Numbered from the stretch's first letter, positions 34,699-43,855 are shown. The stretch is 53,926 nucleotides of DNA from Caldifarciminota bacterium (GCA_015490465.1 WFXS01000013.1:1-53926), one strand, 5' to 3'. Numbers and translations are program-made. The notes: generated by a model from the sequence alone, not told the origin.

Positions 34699-35271
34699 AT
34701 GCGCAGGTTTGCGGTTATCGTAGTGTTGCTTACCCTCCCATCCTGTACAGAGCGGAAGTACACGGAGAGGTTGTTGCCGGGTCGGCTCTACGTTGAGGTG
34801 CAGGACACGAGTATTACGTCTCTCACGTTGATTAGGGACGGGAAAACGGTTTACGAGGGGAACGTGAGGACCTTCTACAGGACATCCTACTACGCGGGAA
34901 GCAGGTACGGGAACCTGAAGGTGTACCTGCCCACCGGGTACGGGTGCGCCCGTGCCGACGTGGAGTTGTCGTCCACGGGGTGCGGTGTGGTGGTCGTTCC
35001 GGATACCCCCTCCACCTCCGGTGGATGTCCCGACTGCGACTCCATGGAGACCCGGAGAACCACGATAATAGACGTCCTCACGTGGGAAAGACCCGTGGCC
35101 GTCAAGATGGGGGATAGGTGTCTACCCGTTTACGCGACGGGCAGGGTGAGGGCGTTTTACGTGGACAGCCTCCTGCCGGGCAGGTACCTGTTAGTGGTGG
35201 GTGGGGATACGGATACGGTCTTCGTTTCTTCCGAGAAGTGTACTAAAGTAAACGCGGGAGGTAACCCATGA
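34699..35271 (+). CDS. Small Cys-rich lipoprotein, unknown
   Basis: This 190-residue lipoprotein has the signal MRRFAVIVVLLTLPSC (lipobox LPSC). The mature part is beta-rich, with several Cys residues (YGCARADVELSSTGCG, GGCPDCDS, GDRCLPVY, EKCTKV) that could form disulfides. It ends LPGRYLLVVGGDTDTVFVSS, a motif like the beta tails seen elsewhere in the window. Its stop overlaps the ATG of the small barrel gene (ATGA), so the two are co-translated. Function is not recognised. Confidence 0.7.
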   Translation: MRRFAVIVVLLTLPSCTERKYTERLLPGRLYVEVQDTSITSLTLIRDGKTVYEGNVRTFYRTSYYAGSRYGNLKVYLPTGYGCARADVELSSTGCGVVVVPDTPSTSGGCPDCDSMETRRTTIIDVLTWERPVAVKMGDRCLPVYATGRVRAFYVDSLLPGRYLLVVGGDTDTVFVSSEKCTKVNAGGNP

Positions 35272-35798
35272 GCCTGATCTGGGGGATATGGCTCGGTTTC
35301 GGATTGAGCGGAGGGGAAACAAAGGAACCTGTACCGCGGGGAAGTATTACCTTCGGTGCCGATCTTCACGCCGGCCTTATGCTGGCCCGAACGTTCACGT
35401 TTCAGTTCTCCCTTTACCCCAACGTACAGAGTGCGGGGACGTGCGTGGACAGCTGGGTAAGGGGTAAGGCATCCCTGCTCCTCGGAAACCACGAGTTTGG
35501 ATTGATCGCTTCTCCCCTGTGCGTTTTGAACAGCGGCAGGTACACGGTGTACAGGGACGGTTATACCGAGAAGTACGAGTACAGGACTGGCGCCTACACC
35601 TACGGTGTGGGCGGATTCTACAACATCCGGCTCACCTTTGTAAAGAGCGTCAGGGTCTACGTGGGAATAGACTTCCTCTATCCCGTAAAACCGGTGACCG
35701 TCCCGTTAAAAACCGGTGAGAGTAAGGCCCCCCACGTCTCCTACCCGACCGTGGGCGTACACGTGGGATGGCTGTGGGGAAAGAGGATCAGGCTTTAA
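35268..35798 (+). CDS. Small outer-membrane barrel-like protein
   Basis: This 176-residue protein has strands fitting an 8-stranded barrel: SITFGADLHAGLMLARTFTF, GKASLLLGNHEFGLIASPL, AYTYGVGGFYNIRLTFV, VRVYVGIDFLYPV and SYPTVGVHVGWLWGKRIRL. The N-terminus MSLIWGIWLGFGLSGG is short and uncharged. It probably partners the preceding lipoprotein. Its 3' end overlaps the convergent gene by 11 bases. Confidence 0.65.
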   Translation: MSLIWGIWLGFGLSGGETKEPVPRGSITFGADLHAGLMLARTFTFQFSLYPNVQSAGTCVDSWVRGKASLLLGNHEFGLIASPLCVLNSGRYTVYRDGYTEKYEYRTGAYTYGVGGFYNIRLTFVKSVRVYVGIDFLYPVKPVTVPLKTGESKAPHVSYPTVGVHVGWLWGKRIRL

Positions 35799-36957
35799 GC
35801 CTCTTAGCAGCCTCCTCCCGCAGCACCTTCGCCCACTCCTCGTCCTCGTCCCTCAGGAAGTTCCCGAACCGCAGGGCCATGTACATATCGGAGGGTACGA
35901 AACGCAGGTCCGACGCCCGTGAAAGGTTTTCCAATGCCCGACGCTTCGGAGCCTTGCTTTCGGGAAAGAGCAGGTGGGCATACTTGTTGAGCAACTCCTT
36001 ATCTCCGATCTTCACGAAGGCCACGCAGAGAACGTGTTTCTGGGGAACTTTAAGGGTCTCCATGCCCTTCATCACACGCAGGCGTCCGGCAAAGGTTATG
36101 TACACCCGGTCCTTCTTTATCTTGTCAAGGTACCACCACATGTTGTACAGGGAACGTAATCCCTCAACCGGACGGAATACCCCCTCGTTCCGCACCACGT
36201 ACCTGAGGTAGTCGTACATGACCCTCAGCATGGGGAAGGTCTCCGGTATATCCAGTTCGGGGACGTAGCCCTCCACCAATCCGGCGTATATTGAAGCCAC
36301 CGTGTACCCCATGCGATCCCCGAGGTTCTGGGAAACGTACCGGGCTACCTCTATATCCGACACTTGCATCTGGAACGCCCCCCGGAGTATCATGGAGTTC
36401 AGGGCTATACCCATCGCTCCCTGCTTCAGGCTCATAGAAAGGACCTCGTTCAGGTAGACAAGGGCGCGGTTTATTTCCCCTCCCACGAGATACCTCTTGC
36501 CGTTGAAGAACAGGAAGAAGAGCCTCTCAAGGGGTGGTATGTCCTCCGGAGGGACGAAGTCGCGCCCTTCAAGCAGGCTTATGGTAGCCCTCCTTGTGGG
36601 TTGGCCCATGTCGTACTTCTTCGCTTCCTCCGTGTATCCCAGCGTTGTCAGGATCCAGAAGGCCACGTGTTCGGGTATCTTTGGGATAAGGCTGAGGAGC
36701 TTATCGGTCTGTAAAGTGAGCATGTAGTATATGCCCAGTACCTCCGCGAAGCTATCCGGGAACTCTCCGTAGGTCTCCTTCCATCTCCTGAGTATCCGCT
36801 TCATCCCCCTCACGTCCCTGCCCGTGGAGAGTACCCTCAAAAGGTTAAGGACGTTTTTCTCGTTAAACTCCTCCCTCACTCTGGCGTACGCTATCCTCTT
36901 GGCCTTCTCCACCTGAGCGTTGGCCAGAAGGTCATCCACCGATACCTCAGTCCTCAT
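35788..36957 (-). CDS. Helical-repeat (TPR-like) protein, unknown
   Basis: This 389-residue protein is almost entirely alpha-helical with TPR-like pairs (VLNLLRVLSTGRDVRGMKRI, GGEINRALVYLNEVLSMSLK, MILRGAFQMQVSDIEVARY). It resembles the middle of the HTH protein at 28183-29709 in style but has no DNA-binding domain, so it may be a partner or a scaffold. There is no signal peptide, so it is cytoplasmic. It is transcribed alone from a leaderless TATAAT promoter. Confidence 0.6.
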   Translation of the reverse strand: MRTEVSVDDLLANAQVEKAKRIAYARVREEFNEKNVLNLLRVLSTGRDVRGMKRILRRWKETYGEFPDSFAEVLGIYYMLTLQTDKLLSLIPKIPEHVAFWILTTLGYTEEAKKYDMGQPTRRATISLLEGRDFVPPEDIPPLERLFFLFFNGKRYLVGGEINRALVYLNEVLSMSLKQGAMGIALNSMILRGAFQMQVSDIEVARYVSQNLGDRMGYTVASIYAGLVEGYVPELDIPETFPMLRVMYDYLRYVVRNEGVFRPVEGLRSLYNMWWYLDKIKKDRVYITFAGRLRVMKGMETLKVPQKHVLCVAFVKIGDKELLNKYAHLLFPESKAPKRRALENLSRASDLRFVPSDMYMALRFGNFLRDEDEEWAKVLREEAAKRLKA

Positions 36958-36967
36958 CTATAAGTGT

Positions 36968-36973
36968 ATTATA
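36968..36973 (-). promoter_or_regulatory. -10 box of the TPR-like gene
   Basis: TATAAT on the minus strand ends 10 bases before the ATG at 36957. Confidence 0.65.
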
Positions 36974-37014
36974 CGCGGGAGTCAAGTGCCGAAACCTACC
37001 GGTTTTAACACCCG

Positions 37015-37020
37015 TACAAT
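37015..37020 (+). promoter_or_regulatory. -10 box of mgtE
   Basis: TACAAT ends 6 bases before the TTG at 37027 and decides that rare start. Confidence 0.6.
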
Positions 37021-37026
37021 TGGCAG

Positions 37027-38385
37027 TTGCTCAGGATAGCCCTCGCCTTTCTTCCGGAGATAAGAGAACTCCTTAAGAATCGGGAGTTCAAATCTTTGAA
37101 GTTGTTGCTTTCCGAATTACATCCGGCCGAAATTGAGGATATCATATCCGAACTTAAACCCTCCGAGGCCGTTTTACTTCTGAAATTACTTCCTCCGGAG
37201 AAGGCGGCAGAGGTGATATCCAACCTCCATACCCACAACATAGACAAGATAATCTCGGGATTCTCCGACAAGCAGCTCCTTGAGATAATTGAGGAGATGG
37301 ACGACGACGACCGCACCGCCCTCTTTGAAGAACTTCCTCCGGATCTTGTGCGGAAGATCCTCTCGCTCCTGCCTCCCGAGGAGAGGGAGGTGGCCCTCAC
37401 CCTCCTCAACTACCCCGAAGACTCGTGCGGCCGTCTCATGAACACGGAGTTCGTGGCCCTGAACCGGAACATACCGGTTAAAAAGGCTCTGGAGGAGTTG
37501 CGAAAGAGCGATTACCCGGACGAGGTCCTCCTGACTATATACGCCGTGGACGACGCCCACCGCCTCAGGGGGCAGGTGAAGTTGACCCGCCTAGTGAAGT
37601 CCGACGAGGACGTTCCCATAGGGAAGCTCGCGGAGAAGGTCCCCTTCGTGTCCGCTTACGACCCGGCCTGGAAGGCTGCCAGGATAATGGCCGATTACGA
37701 CCTCCTGGCCATACCCGTGGTGGACAACGCCAACCGCATGTTAGGTGTGATAACCATAGACGACGTGGTGGACGTGATAGTTGAGGAGAGTACGGAGGAC
37801 TTCTTGAAGTTCGCCGCTGTAAGCGATCCGGAGGACAACTACTTCCTCCTTCCCGTATGGGAGAGGGTGAAGAAGCGTCTGCCCTGGCTGGCGGGTCTGG
37901 CCCTTCTTGCGAACGTATCCTCCCTCATAATCGGCGCGTACTCCGACGTCCTGAAGGAAGCGGTTATACTCGCAGCCTTCATACCTATCCTGAACGGAAC
38001 GGCCGGTAATACGGGTTCCCAGTGTGCGAGTTTCGTCATACGGGCCCTCGCTACGGGAGAGATCACCCTGAACGTCAGGGAAGTTATGAAACTGTGGATG
38101 AAGGAGATGGTGGGGGTCCTGCTCGGTCTGGCCCTCCCCCTATCCCTCATAGCAGGGGGGAGCGCCTTCTTTCGTACCCGCGACCCGGTCATAACCGCCG
38201 TCGTCGCCCTCACCATGGTAGTGGCCGTCCTCGTGGCCAATACGATCGGTTTCTTCCTGCCCCTCATAGCAAAGAGGTTGGGTATAGACCCTGCCAGCAT
38301 ATCGGCGCCCCTGAACGCCACCCTCAACGATGCCCTCACCCTCACCCTCTACTTCACCATCTCAAGGGTCATTCTCCACCTGTAG
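37027..38385 (+). CDS. mgtE: Magnesium transporter MgtE
   Basis: This 452-residue Mg2+ channel has an N-terminal superhelical domain (ELHPAEIEDIISELKPSEAV, LLPPEKAAEVISNLHTHNID), two CBS domains (about residues 135-255, RLMNTEFVALNRNIPVKKAL and RMLGVITIDDVVDVIVEE) and five membrane helices. The pore segment includes FIPILNGTAGNTGSQ and LNATLNDALTLTLYFT. All domains are present. The start is TTG, chosen from the -10 box 6 bases upstream; no ATG is close by. The tail overlaps the convergent anti-sigma gene by 17 bases. Confidence 0.96.
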   Translation: MLRIALAFLPEIRELLKNREFKSLKLLLSELHPAEIEDIISELKPSEAVLLLKLLPPEKAAEVISNLHTHNIDKIISGFSDKQLLEIIEEMDDDDRTALFEELPPDLVRKILSLLPPEEREVALTLLNYPEDSCGRLMNTEFVALNRNIPVKKALEELRKSDYPDEVLLTIYAVDDAHRLRGQVKLTRLVKSDEDVPIGKLAEKVPFVSAYDPAWKAARIMADYDLLAIPVVDNANRMLGVITIDDVVDVIVEESTEDFLKFAAVSDPEDNYFLLPVWERVKKRLPWLAGLALLANVSSLIIGAYSDVLKEAVILAAFIPILNGTAGNTGSQCASFVIRALATGEITLNVREVMKLWMKEMVGVLLGLALPLSLIAGGSAFFRTRDPVITAVVALTMVVAVLVANTIGFFLPLIAKRLGIDPASISAPLNATLNDALTLTLYFTISRVILHL

Positions 38386-38959
38386 CCATGGCGTAGGTCT
38401 CGGGGTCGTAAAGGACCACCCGGTCCACCTCAACCGTATCACCGTGGTAGATCACCGTGACCTTAACGTAATGCTCTCCCCTTTCCACGTCCGGTTCCAG
38501 ATACACGTAATCTTTCCCCTTCTCCGTAGCGACCACCTTACCGTCTATGGCCACGTTAACCGATATCTCGCCATCGCCCTGAACGAGGACGTAACCACCC
38601 CAGAGGTCATCAAGCCCCACTATCTCCACCGGTACGGGTGCCTTAGTACCTTCTTCCGTTTCACCGAAGTACCCCTTTACGAGGAAAAGCACGACGAGAA
38701 GGGTGGCAACGGCGATACCGGATAGGGCAAGGGTGAGGACGCGTCCACTGAAACCTCTACGCCTTACGGTGGGCAGGGGCGGAGGGATTACCTCGGAGGC
38801 CGTACCCTCCATCAGGGCAAGGAGATTCCTTTCGTTCTCGTAGATCCTGCGGCACTCCTCACACGTCCGGAGGTGATCCATCACCTCCCTCTTCTCCTCC
38901 CCTTCTAACCTCCCTATGGCTAGAAGCGGTATAAGCTCCTTTATCTCCCTATGGGTCAT
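38369..38959 (-). CDS. Anti-sigma factor with zinc-finger domain
   Basis: This 196-residue membrane protein has an N-terminal zf-HC2/ZAS domain with the zinc motif HLRTCEEC (H29, C33, C36). One membrane segment lies at about residues 72-93 (VLTLALSGIAVATLLVVLFL). An extracytoplasmic beta domain follows that resembles a PEGA-type sandwich (YVLVQGDGEISVNVAIDGK). It should hold the co-encoded ECF sigma factor and release it on an envelope signal. The start overlaps the sigma gene by 11 bases. Confidence 0.88.
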   Translation of the reverse strand: MTHREIKELIPLLAIGRLEGEEKREVMDHLRTCEECRRIYENERNLLALMEGTASEVIPPPLPTVRRRGFSGRVLTLALSGIAVATLLVVLFLVKGYFGETEEGTKAPVPVEIVGLDDLWGGYVLVQGDGEISVNVAIDGKVVATEKGKDYVYLEPDVERGEHYVKVTVIYHGDTVEVDRVVLYDPETYAMATGGE

Positions 38960-39488
38960 TTTTCTCCTCCTTTACAAGCCTTTTAAGTTTCCCCTTCGCC
39001 CTGTTGAGCCGGGACTTCACCGTCCCCATACTCACGCCGAGAGCCTCGGCTATCTCCCTGTAGGTCATCTTCTCAACGTAGAAGAGGTATAGTACTTCCC
39101 TGTAAGGTTCGGGCAGGGAGTAGTAGGCCCTCTTGAAGGCGCTTAGAGGTACGGCGAAGTCAGGAGTCTCCTCTTCGTCATCGTCGTACTCGCCCTCGCT
39201 GGCGAGCAGGGGGTTGTCCAGATCGTCGGCCTCGTCCGAGTACGGCGCCGGCAGTAGGGGAAGGTGGCGGTTCCTGTATGCCCAGTAATCCTTAACGACG
39301 TTTACGGCTATGCTGAAGAGCCACGTTTTAACCGAGGACAGTCCCCTGAATCCTTTGAAACCCTTCAGGGCCTTCAGGAAGACCTCCGACGTGAGGTCAA
39401 GGGCGTCGTTGTAATCTCTGACCTTTGAGTACACGAACCGGAACACGTCCCCATAATGTCTCCGGTAAACCTCTTCAAACGTCACCAT
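38949..39488 (-). CDS. ECF-type RNA polymerase sigma factor
   Basis: This 179-residue sigma-70 family protein has region 2 (YSKVRDYNDALDLTSEVFLK, WLFSIAVNVVKDYW) and region 4 (LPEPYREVLYLFYVEKMTYR then EALGVSMGTVKSRLNRAKGK). An acidic linker with repeated Asp/Glu (YDDDEEE) separates them. It probably directs envelope-stress or surface genes and is controlled by the adjacent anti-sigma. It is one of the few genes with a real leader: TAGAAT lies 23 bases upstream. Confidence 0.93.
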   Translation of the reverse strand: MVTFEEVYRRHYGDVFRFVYSKVRDYNDALDLTSEVFLKALKGFKGFRGLSSVKTWLFSIAVNVVKDYWAYRNRHLPLLPAPYSDEADDLDNPLLASEGEYDDDEEETPDFAVPLSAFKRAYYSLPEPYREVLYLFYVEKMTYREIAEALGVSMGTVKSRLNRAKGKLKRLVKEEKNDP

Positions 39489-39511
39489 GGATTAGACCCC
39501 CGCCTGTTCCC

Positions 39512-39517
39512 ATTCTA
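39512..39517 (-). promoter_or_regulatory. -10 box of the sigma/anti-sigma unit
   Basis: TAGAAT on the minus strand ends 23 bases before the ATG. This is longer than the usual 5-12 in this window, giving a leader of about 16 bases. Confidence 0.5.
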
Positions 39518-39526
39518 AAGAAGAAA

Positions 39527-39550
39527 AAGGGGGGGCGATCGCCCCCCTTT
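39527..39550 (-). terminator. Terminator of the subtilase gene
   Basis: A G6CGATCGC6 palindrome flanked by AAA/TTT forms a strong stem. On the minus strand it is followed by TTTCTTCTTT. It lies 21 bases after the subtilase stop and just upstream of the sigma-factor promoter. Confidence 0.7.
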
Positions 39551-39571
39551 AAGACGGTTATGCGTCAGGTA

Positions 39572-41728
39572 TCAGCGGATCGTGATCCTGTAGCTCCGGT
39601 CTCCGCTGACGACGAAGTACACTCCCCTTCCGAGGGTAACCCTCTGGCCGGAGGTAAATCTCCCTATCAGGCGGCCGTCAACCGCGTAAACCTTGGCATC
39701 CTTTGCAAACCGTACGCTTCTTCCCGATACGGTATAAGGGAGATGGTTCACCCTTGACCTCGGAGTCTCCTTAACGGATAGCCCCTCGTCGTTACCGCAC
39801 GGCCCCGCATCCACCACGACGAGGCTGTAGGGCTGAACTCCACCGGGTTTGGGGTTGTTAAGCGCCCTGCCGTAGACCTTCACCCTCCAGGTGCCCCGCT
39901 TCGCGGGAGCGACGTACACGACCTCAACGGGGTTCAGGTAATCCCTGCCGCTGGGGTTGGGTACCGAAACGCCGTCGTTGAAGACGTTACCGTGGTACAC
40001 GTTCCCGTCCGCCCCCTCAACTATCAGGTCAAGGTCGTTCTGGAGGTAGGTGCCGGGTGCGTCCGTCCACACCAGAACTATCTTAACGTAGTCCGTGTAC
40101 ATGGACGTGTTACAGCCAACGGTGACGTCGTAAACTGCCGTATCACCAGCGGATATGCCTATGCTGTCGTCCACCACGAACAGACGATGGCGGTACTCCG
40201 GAGGCATGTCGGCGAAGTAGAGCGCCCGGCTCAGGTTTATACCTCCGAACCCTATCTCGCTGTTCGGTGGCACTGGTTCGTACTCCAGAGGCTGGGCGGA
40301 GGCTATGAGCATGGCCTTAAGCAGGGAACCCTGCGGGATGAAGCCGTTGGCCGTGTCCTTCGTACCGCTCGGATACCACCCCTCACGGAAGTACTGGCGT
40401 ACGAGGAGGGCGGCACCGGCTGCCGCAGGAGCGGCCATAGACGTACCCTGAAAACCGCTACTTACCACGGAGCAGGAGTAGGTCCTGTCCGTACGGTTCC
40501 GGGCGGACGCTATGAAGGAGGGTGAGTAGTTGTAGTCTCCTCCGGGGGTCAGGATCTCAGGTTTGATTCTGCCGTCGTATGTGGGACCCTGCGACGAGTA
40601 GTAGGCGCGACGCTCGTGGGGTTTGGTGAACTCGTCAAAGGCACCCGTTGCTCCCACCGTAAGGGCGTTCTTGGCCGTAGCAGGAGACCCCACAGTACCG
40701 TCCTCAGACGCACCGGAGGAACTGCTGTTGCCGGAAGAAATAGAGACGAGAGCATCGGGATTGTCCCACATAAAGGCGTCTACGTCACGGGCTGAGGAAC
40801 TGTAGGTGTTGAAGGAGGAACCCCAGGAGAAGTTTATCACCCTCGCCCCACGGGTGTAGAAGTCGGTCAGGATATCGTATATAGACGAGCTGTAACATAC
40901 ACTACCGCAGCTACCACAGGAGGGCCCTCCGGCATCTCCGAATACGATTTTGGCACCGTAGGCCATACCCTTGTAGTTGTAGAAGATGGCACTTGCAGAA
41001 TCAGGATTACCGAGGAAAGTGCCGCTCACGTGCGTTCCGTGGGAATAGCTGCACGATGCGAAATCGTCGGCATAGCTGGATAACACCATGTAATCCAGAA
41101 CCTTCCTGTGGGTGGGTCCGGGGGTTATCACAGTAGTATCCCTGAAGAAGCAGGAGTAGTAGTCCAGGCCTGTATCCATAACACCACCGATTTCACCCTC
41201 ACCGTTTATACCGTGCGCCCATACGAGAGAATCCCCTTCAACGCGGGTCTGTATGTACCATCGGGTGTTGTTGTTCCAGAGGTACTTTCTCAGGTCCGGT
41301 TCTACCTTAGATACTGCGTCCATGGAGGCCAGACGGCGGGCCACGTAGAGGGCGTCACCCGGAGGAACGGAGACTTTAAAGCGCGGCATGTGGGACGATG
41401 GGAACCTCTCAGGTGTCAGGCCGAAGGAAGATATGGCGTTGAACAGATCCCCCTCGTCCTCTCCCGGATAACCGGATACTATCAGACGGACCTTACCGTT
41501 GTACACGGCATCCTCTATCTTCCCCTGGTACAGGAGCTCGCTCACCTTCAGGTTCTCCGGAACGGGACGCACGTTCGCCCCACGGAGTTTGAGGCCCTCC
41601 GGGACGTCTGCTATGTACCCGTAACCCGGAACGTATTCGTACACTCGTACACCGTACGATCTCAGAGTTCCGGCATCCACGCCTTCACCGTTGACCAGAA
41701 CCCATCCGCCTATCAGCACCGTAAACAT
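39572..41728 (-). CDS. Secreted subtilisin-like serine protease with sorting-type tail
   Basis: This 718-residue S8 protease has a propeptide-like N-terminal region (about 15-150) and a catalytic domain with Asp185 (GVMDTGLD), His230 (SHGTHVSG) and Ser430 (GTSMAAP); Asn334 (SSGN) is the oxyanion residue. A following beta domain (YVKIVLVWTDAPGTYLQNDL) resembles a P/PPC-type domain. The C-terminus, GRLIGRFTSGQRVTLGRG then VYFVVSGDRSYRITIR, is the shared sorting-type domain. The N-terminus MFTVLIGGWVLVNGEG is a short uncharged leader. It probably degrades extracellular protein, together with the M1 peptidase encoded upstream. Confidence 0.93.
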   Translation of the reverse strand: MFTVLIGGWVLVNGEGVDAGTLRSYGVRVYEYVPGYGYIADVPEGLKLRGANVRPVPENLKVSELLYQGKIEDAVYNGKVRLIVSGYPGEDEGDLFNAISSFGLTPERFPSSHMPRFKVSVPPGDALYVARRLASMDAVSKVEPDLRKYLWNNNTRWYIQTRVEGDSLVWAHGINGEGEIGGVMDTGLDYYSCFFRDTTVITPGPTHRKVLDYMVLSSYADDFASCSYSHGTHVSGTFLGNPDSASAIFYNYKGMAYGAKIVFGDAGGPSCGSCGSVCYSSSIYDILTDFYTRGARVINFSWGSSFNTYSSSARDVDAFMWDNPDALVSISSGNSSSSGASEDGTVGSPATAKNALTVGATGAFDEFTKPHERRAYYSSQGPTYDGRIKPEILTPGGDYNYSPSFIASARNRTDRTYSCSVVSSGFQGTSMAAPAAAGAALLVRQYFREGWYPSGTKDTANGFIPQGSLLKAMLIASAQPLEYEPVPPNSEIGFGGINLSRALYFADMPPEYRHRLFVVDDSIGISAGDTAVYDVTVGCNTSMYTDYVKIVLVWTDAPGTYLQNDLDLIVEGADGNVYHGNVFNDGVSVPNPSGRDYLNPVEVVYVAPAKRGTWRVKVYGRALNNPKPGGVQPYSLVVVDAGPCGNDEGLSVKETPRSRVNHLPYTVSGRSVRFAKDAKVYAVDGRLIGRFTSGQRVTLGRGVYFVVSGDRSYRITIR

Positions 41729-41737
41729 GACACCGTT

Positions 41738-41743
41738 ATTATA
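41738..41743 (-). promoter_or_regulatory. -10 box of the subtilase gene
   Basis: TATAAT on the minus strand ends 9 bases before the ATG at 41728. Confidence 0.65.
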
Positions 41744-41761
41744 GGGCGGAGAGATAACCCG

Positions 41762-42511
41762 TCAGGAGTAGAAGTACATGGATATGAGGAAGTCGGCCGC
41801 GAGTATCAGGATGGCCGAAGCGACCACGGCGTTCATGGCCGACCTTCCCACGCCCACCGCTCCCCCTCGGGTATAATACCCGAAGTAGCAGCTCACGAGG
41901 GATATGATCACTCCGAAGACGAAGGACTTGGTTCCCCCTACTACGAGGTCTCTGGGTACGAAGCTCCCCTTTATCCCGTTGATCAGGGGGTTCGCGGGCA
42001 GAGAGTAAACGTACACGGTCAGGAAGAGAGCGGCCAGAACGGCTATGAAGGTGGCGACTATGGTGAGCAGGGGTATTGAGATCGTTCCCGCCACTATACG
42101 GGGGAGGACTATGAACCGGTAGGGGTTTATACCCATGACCTCAAGGGCGTCTATCTGCTCGGTTACCCTCATGGTGCCTATCTCGGAGGCCAGACCACCC
42201 CCCACCCTTCCGGCCACGACGAGGGCCGTGAGTACGGGGGCCAGTTCGGTTGAGACGCCCTTCCATATGCCGAGGCCTATGATGTCGGCTGGTACGAAGT
42301 CCTTTATCTGATAGGAGATGAGTACACCTGAGACCAGACCCACGAACGTGGCGCTTCCCATAACTATCGTAAGGGAACCGTAACCTATGGCGGCGATCTG
42401 TCTGACAATTTCACCGAAACTCCTGTGGATCTCCTTTACGGCCTTCAGGGTGTTCCATATGAGGAGGGCGAACTCACCGACGGCCTCTATCCACGAGAGT
42501 ATCAGAGCCAT
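41762..42511 (-). CDS. mlaE: MlaE-family lipid ABC transporter permease
   Basis: This 249-residue membrane protein has the MlaE/YrbE pattern: GSLTIVMGSATFVGLVSGVL, then LAPVLTALVVAGRVGGGLAS, EIGTMRVTEQIDALEVMGIN and PYRFIVLPRIVAG. The family moves phospholipids between inner and outer membrane, which fits a diderm cell. The partner ATPase (mlaF) and MCE protein (mlaD) are not next to it. Its start overlaps the accC stop by 10 bases, an unusual partnership. Confidence 0.93.
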   Translation of the reverse strand: MALILSWIEAVGEFALLIWNTLKAVKEIHRSFGEIVRQIAAIGYGSLTIVMGSATFVGLVSGVLISYQIKDFVPADIIGLGIWKGVSTELAPVLTALVVAGRVGGGLASEIGTMRVTEQIDALEVMGINPYRFIVLPRIVAGTISIPLLTIVATFIAVLAALFLTVYVYSLPANPLINGIKGSFVPRDLVVGGTKSFVFGVIISLVSCYFGYYTRGGAVGVGRSAMNAVVASAILILAADFLISMYFYS

Positions 42512-43848
42512 TTCTCCAGAGAGTTCGTATAGAACTTCCCCTCAAGGAACTCCTTACGTTCAAGTATGCGAAGGTGGAGGGGGATGGTCGTCTTTATTCC
42601 CTCAAGGACGAACTCGTCTAACGCCCTCTTCATCCGCTCTATGGCCTCGCTACGGCTGTTCCCCCACGATATCAGCTTCGCCACCATGGAGTCGTAGTAG
42701 GGGGGTATGACGTACCCCTGGTACACGTGTGAGTCCACCCTTACGCCGAAACCTCCCGGTTTGTGAAGGAGTTCTATCTTTCCCGGCGACGGAGAGAAGT
42801 TGTTTTCGGGGTCCTCGGCGTTTATGCGGGCCTCTATGGAATGCCCCCTTATGGGTATGTCGTCCCCGTTGAAAGGCAGCCTCTCCCCCATGGCCACCAG
42901 TATCTGGGACTTTATTATGTCTACGCCCGTTATCATCTCCGTAACCGGGTGTTCCACCTGCACCCGCGTGTTCATCTCTATGAAGTAGAAGTTTCCGTCC
43001 TCGTCGTAAAGGAACTCCACCGTACCGGCGTTTACGTACCCTATCTCCCTGACGAGCCTGAGGGCGTAATCTATGACCTCTCTACGTTTGTTATCGTCTA
43101 TTGAAGGGCTGGGGGCCTCCTCAAGTATCTTCTGGTGTCTCCTCTGAAGGGAGCATTCCCTCTCGTAGAGGTGGGTGGCGTTGCCGTACTCGTCCCCGAA
43201 GACCTGAACCTCTATGTGCTTGGGCTTCATTATGAACTTCTCAAGGTAGAGGCGACCGTCCCCAAAGGCCGCCTCGGCCTCCGCGGATGCCGAAAGGAAA
43301 CGGTTCTCCATCTCCCTCTCGCTCTCCACCACCCTCATACCCCTGCCACCTCCTCCGGCGGCTGCCTTCAGGAGTACGGGGTACCCTATCTCAGCGGCTA
43401 TCCTTTTGGCCTCCTCAACGCTCTCTATGGGGCTGTCCGTACCGGGGACCAGGGGTACTCCCGCCCTCCGGGCTACCCGCTTGGCCTCCACCTTATCCCC
43501 CATCATCTCAATATGCTCGGCCTTCGGTCCTATGAAGATGAGGTCGTGGGACTCCACTATCCGGGCGAAGGAGGGGTTTTCGGCCAGAAAGCCGTAGCCG
43601 GGGTGTACGGCGTCGGCCCCCCACGCCTCTGCTGCTGCTATTATGTTGGGAATGTTCAAATAGCTCTCCTGCGGGGAAGGTCCCCCTATACGGACGGCGT
43701 AGTCGGCCAGTTGAACGTGGAGGCTATTCTCGTCCGCCTCGCTGTATATGGCGATGGTCTCTATACCGAGTTCCCTCGCAGCGTATATGATGCGTACGGC
43801 TATCTCCCCCCGGTTGGCCACGAGGATACGGGTTATCTCACGGGACAC
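42502..43848 (-). CDS. accC: Biotin carboxylase subunit of acetyl-CoA carboxylase
   Basis: This 448-residue ATP-grasp enzyme carboxylates biotin on its carrier protein, the first step of fatty acid synthesis. It starts ILVANRGEIAVRIIYAAREL, followed by HPGYGFLAENPSFAR, the glycine-rich ATP loop AAAGGGGRGMRVVESE, the ECSLQRRHQKILEEAPSP segment and catalytic FIEMNTRVQVEHPVTE. It could also serve a pyruvate or propionyl carboxylase; no accB is adjacent. The start is GTG, 7 bases after a TAAAAT box. Confidence 0.94.
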   Translation of the reverse strand: MSREITRILVANRGEIAVRIIYAARELGIETIAIYSEADENSLHVQLADYAVRIGGPSPQESYLNIPNIIAAAEAWGADAVHPGYGFLAENPSFARIVESHDLIFIGPKAEHIEMMGDKVEAKRVARRAGVPLVPGTDSPIESVEEAKRIAAEIGYPVLLKAAAGGGGRGMRVVESEREMENRFLSASAEAEAAFGDGRLYLEKFIMKPKHIEVQVFGDEYGNATHLYERECSLQRRHQKILEEAPSPSIDDNKRREVIDYALRLVREIGYVNAGTVEFLYDEDGNFYFIEMNTRVQVEHPVTEMITGVDIIKSQILVAMGERLPFNGDDIPIRGHSIEARINAEDPENNFSPSPGKIELLHKPGGFGVRVDSHVYQGYVIPPYYDSMVAKLISWGNSRSEAIERMKRALDEFVLEGIKTTIPLHLRILERKEFLEGKFYTNSLEKWL

Positions 43849-43855
43849 GGTGGCT

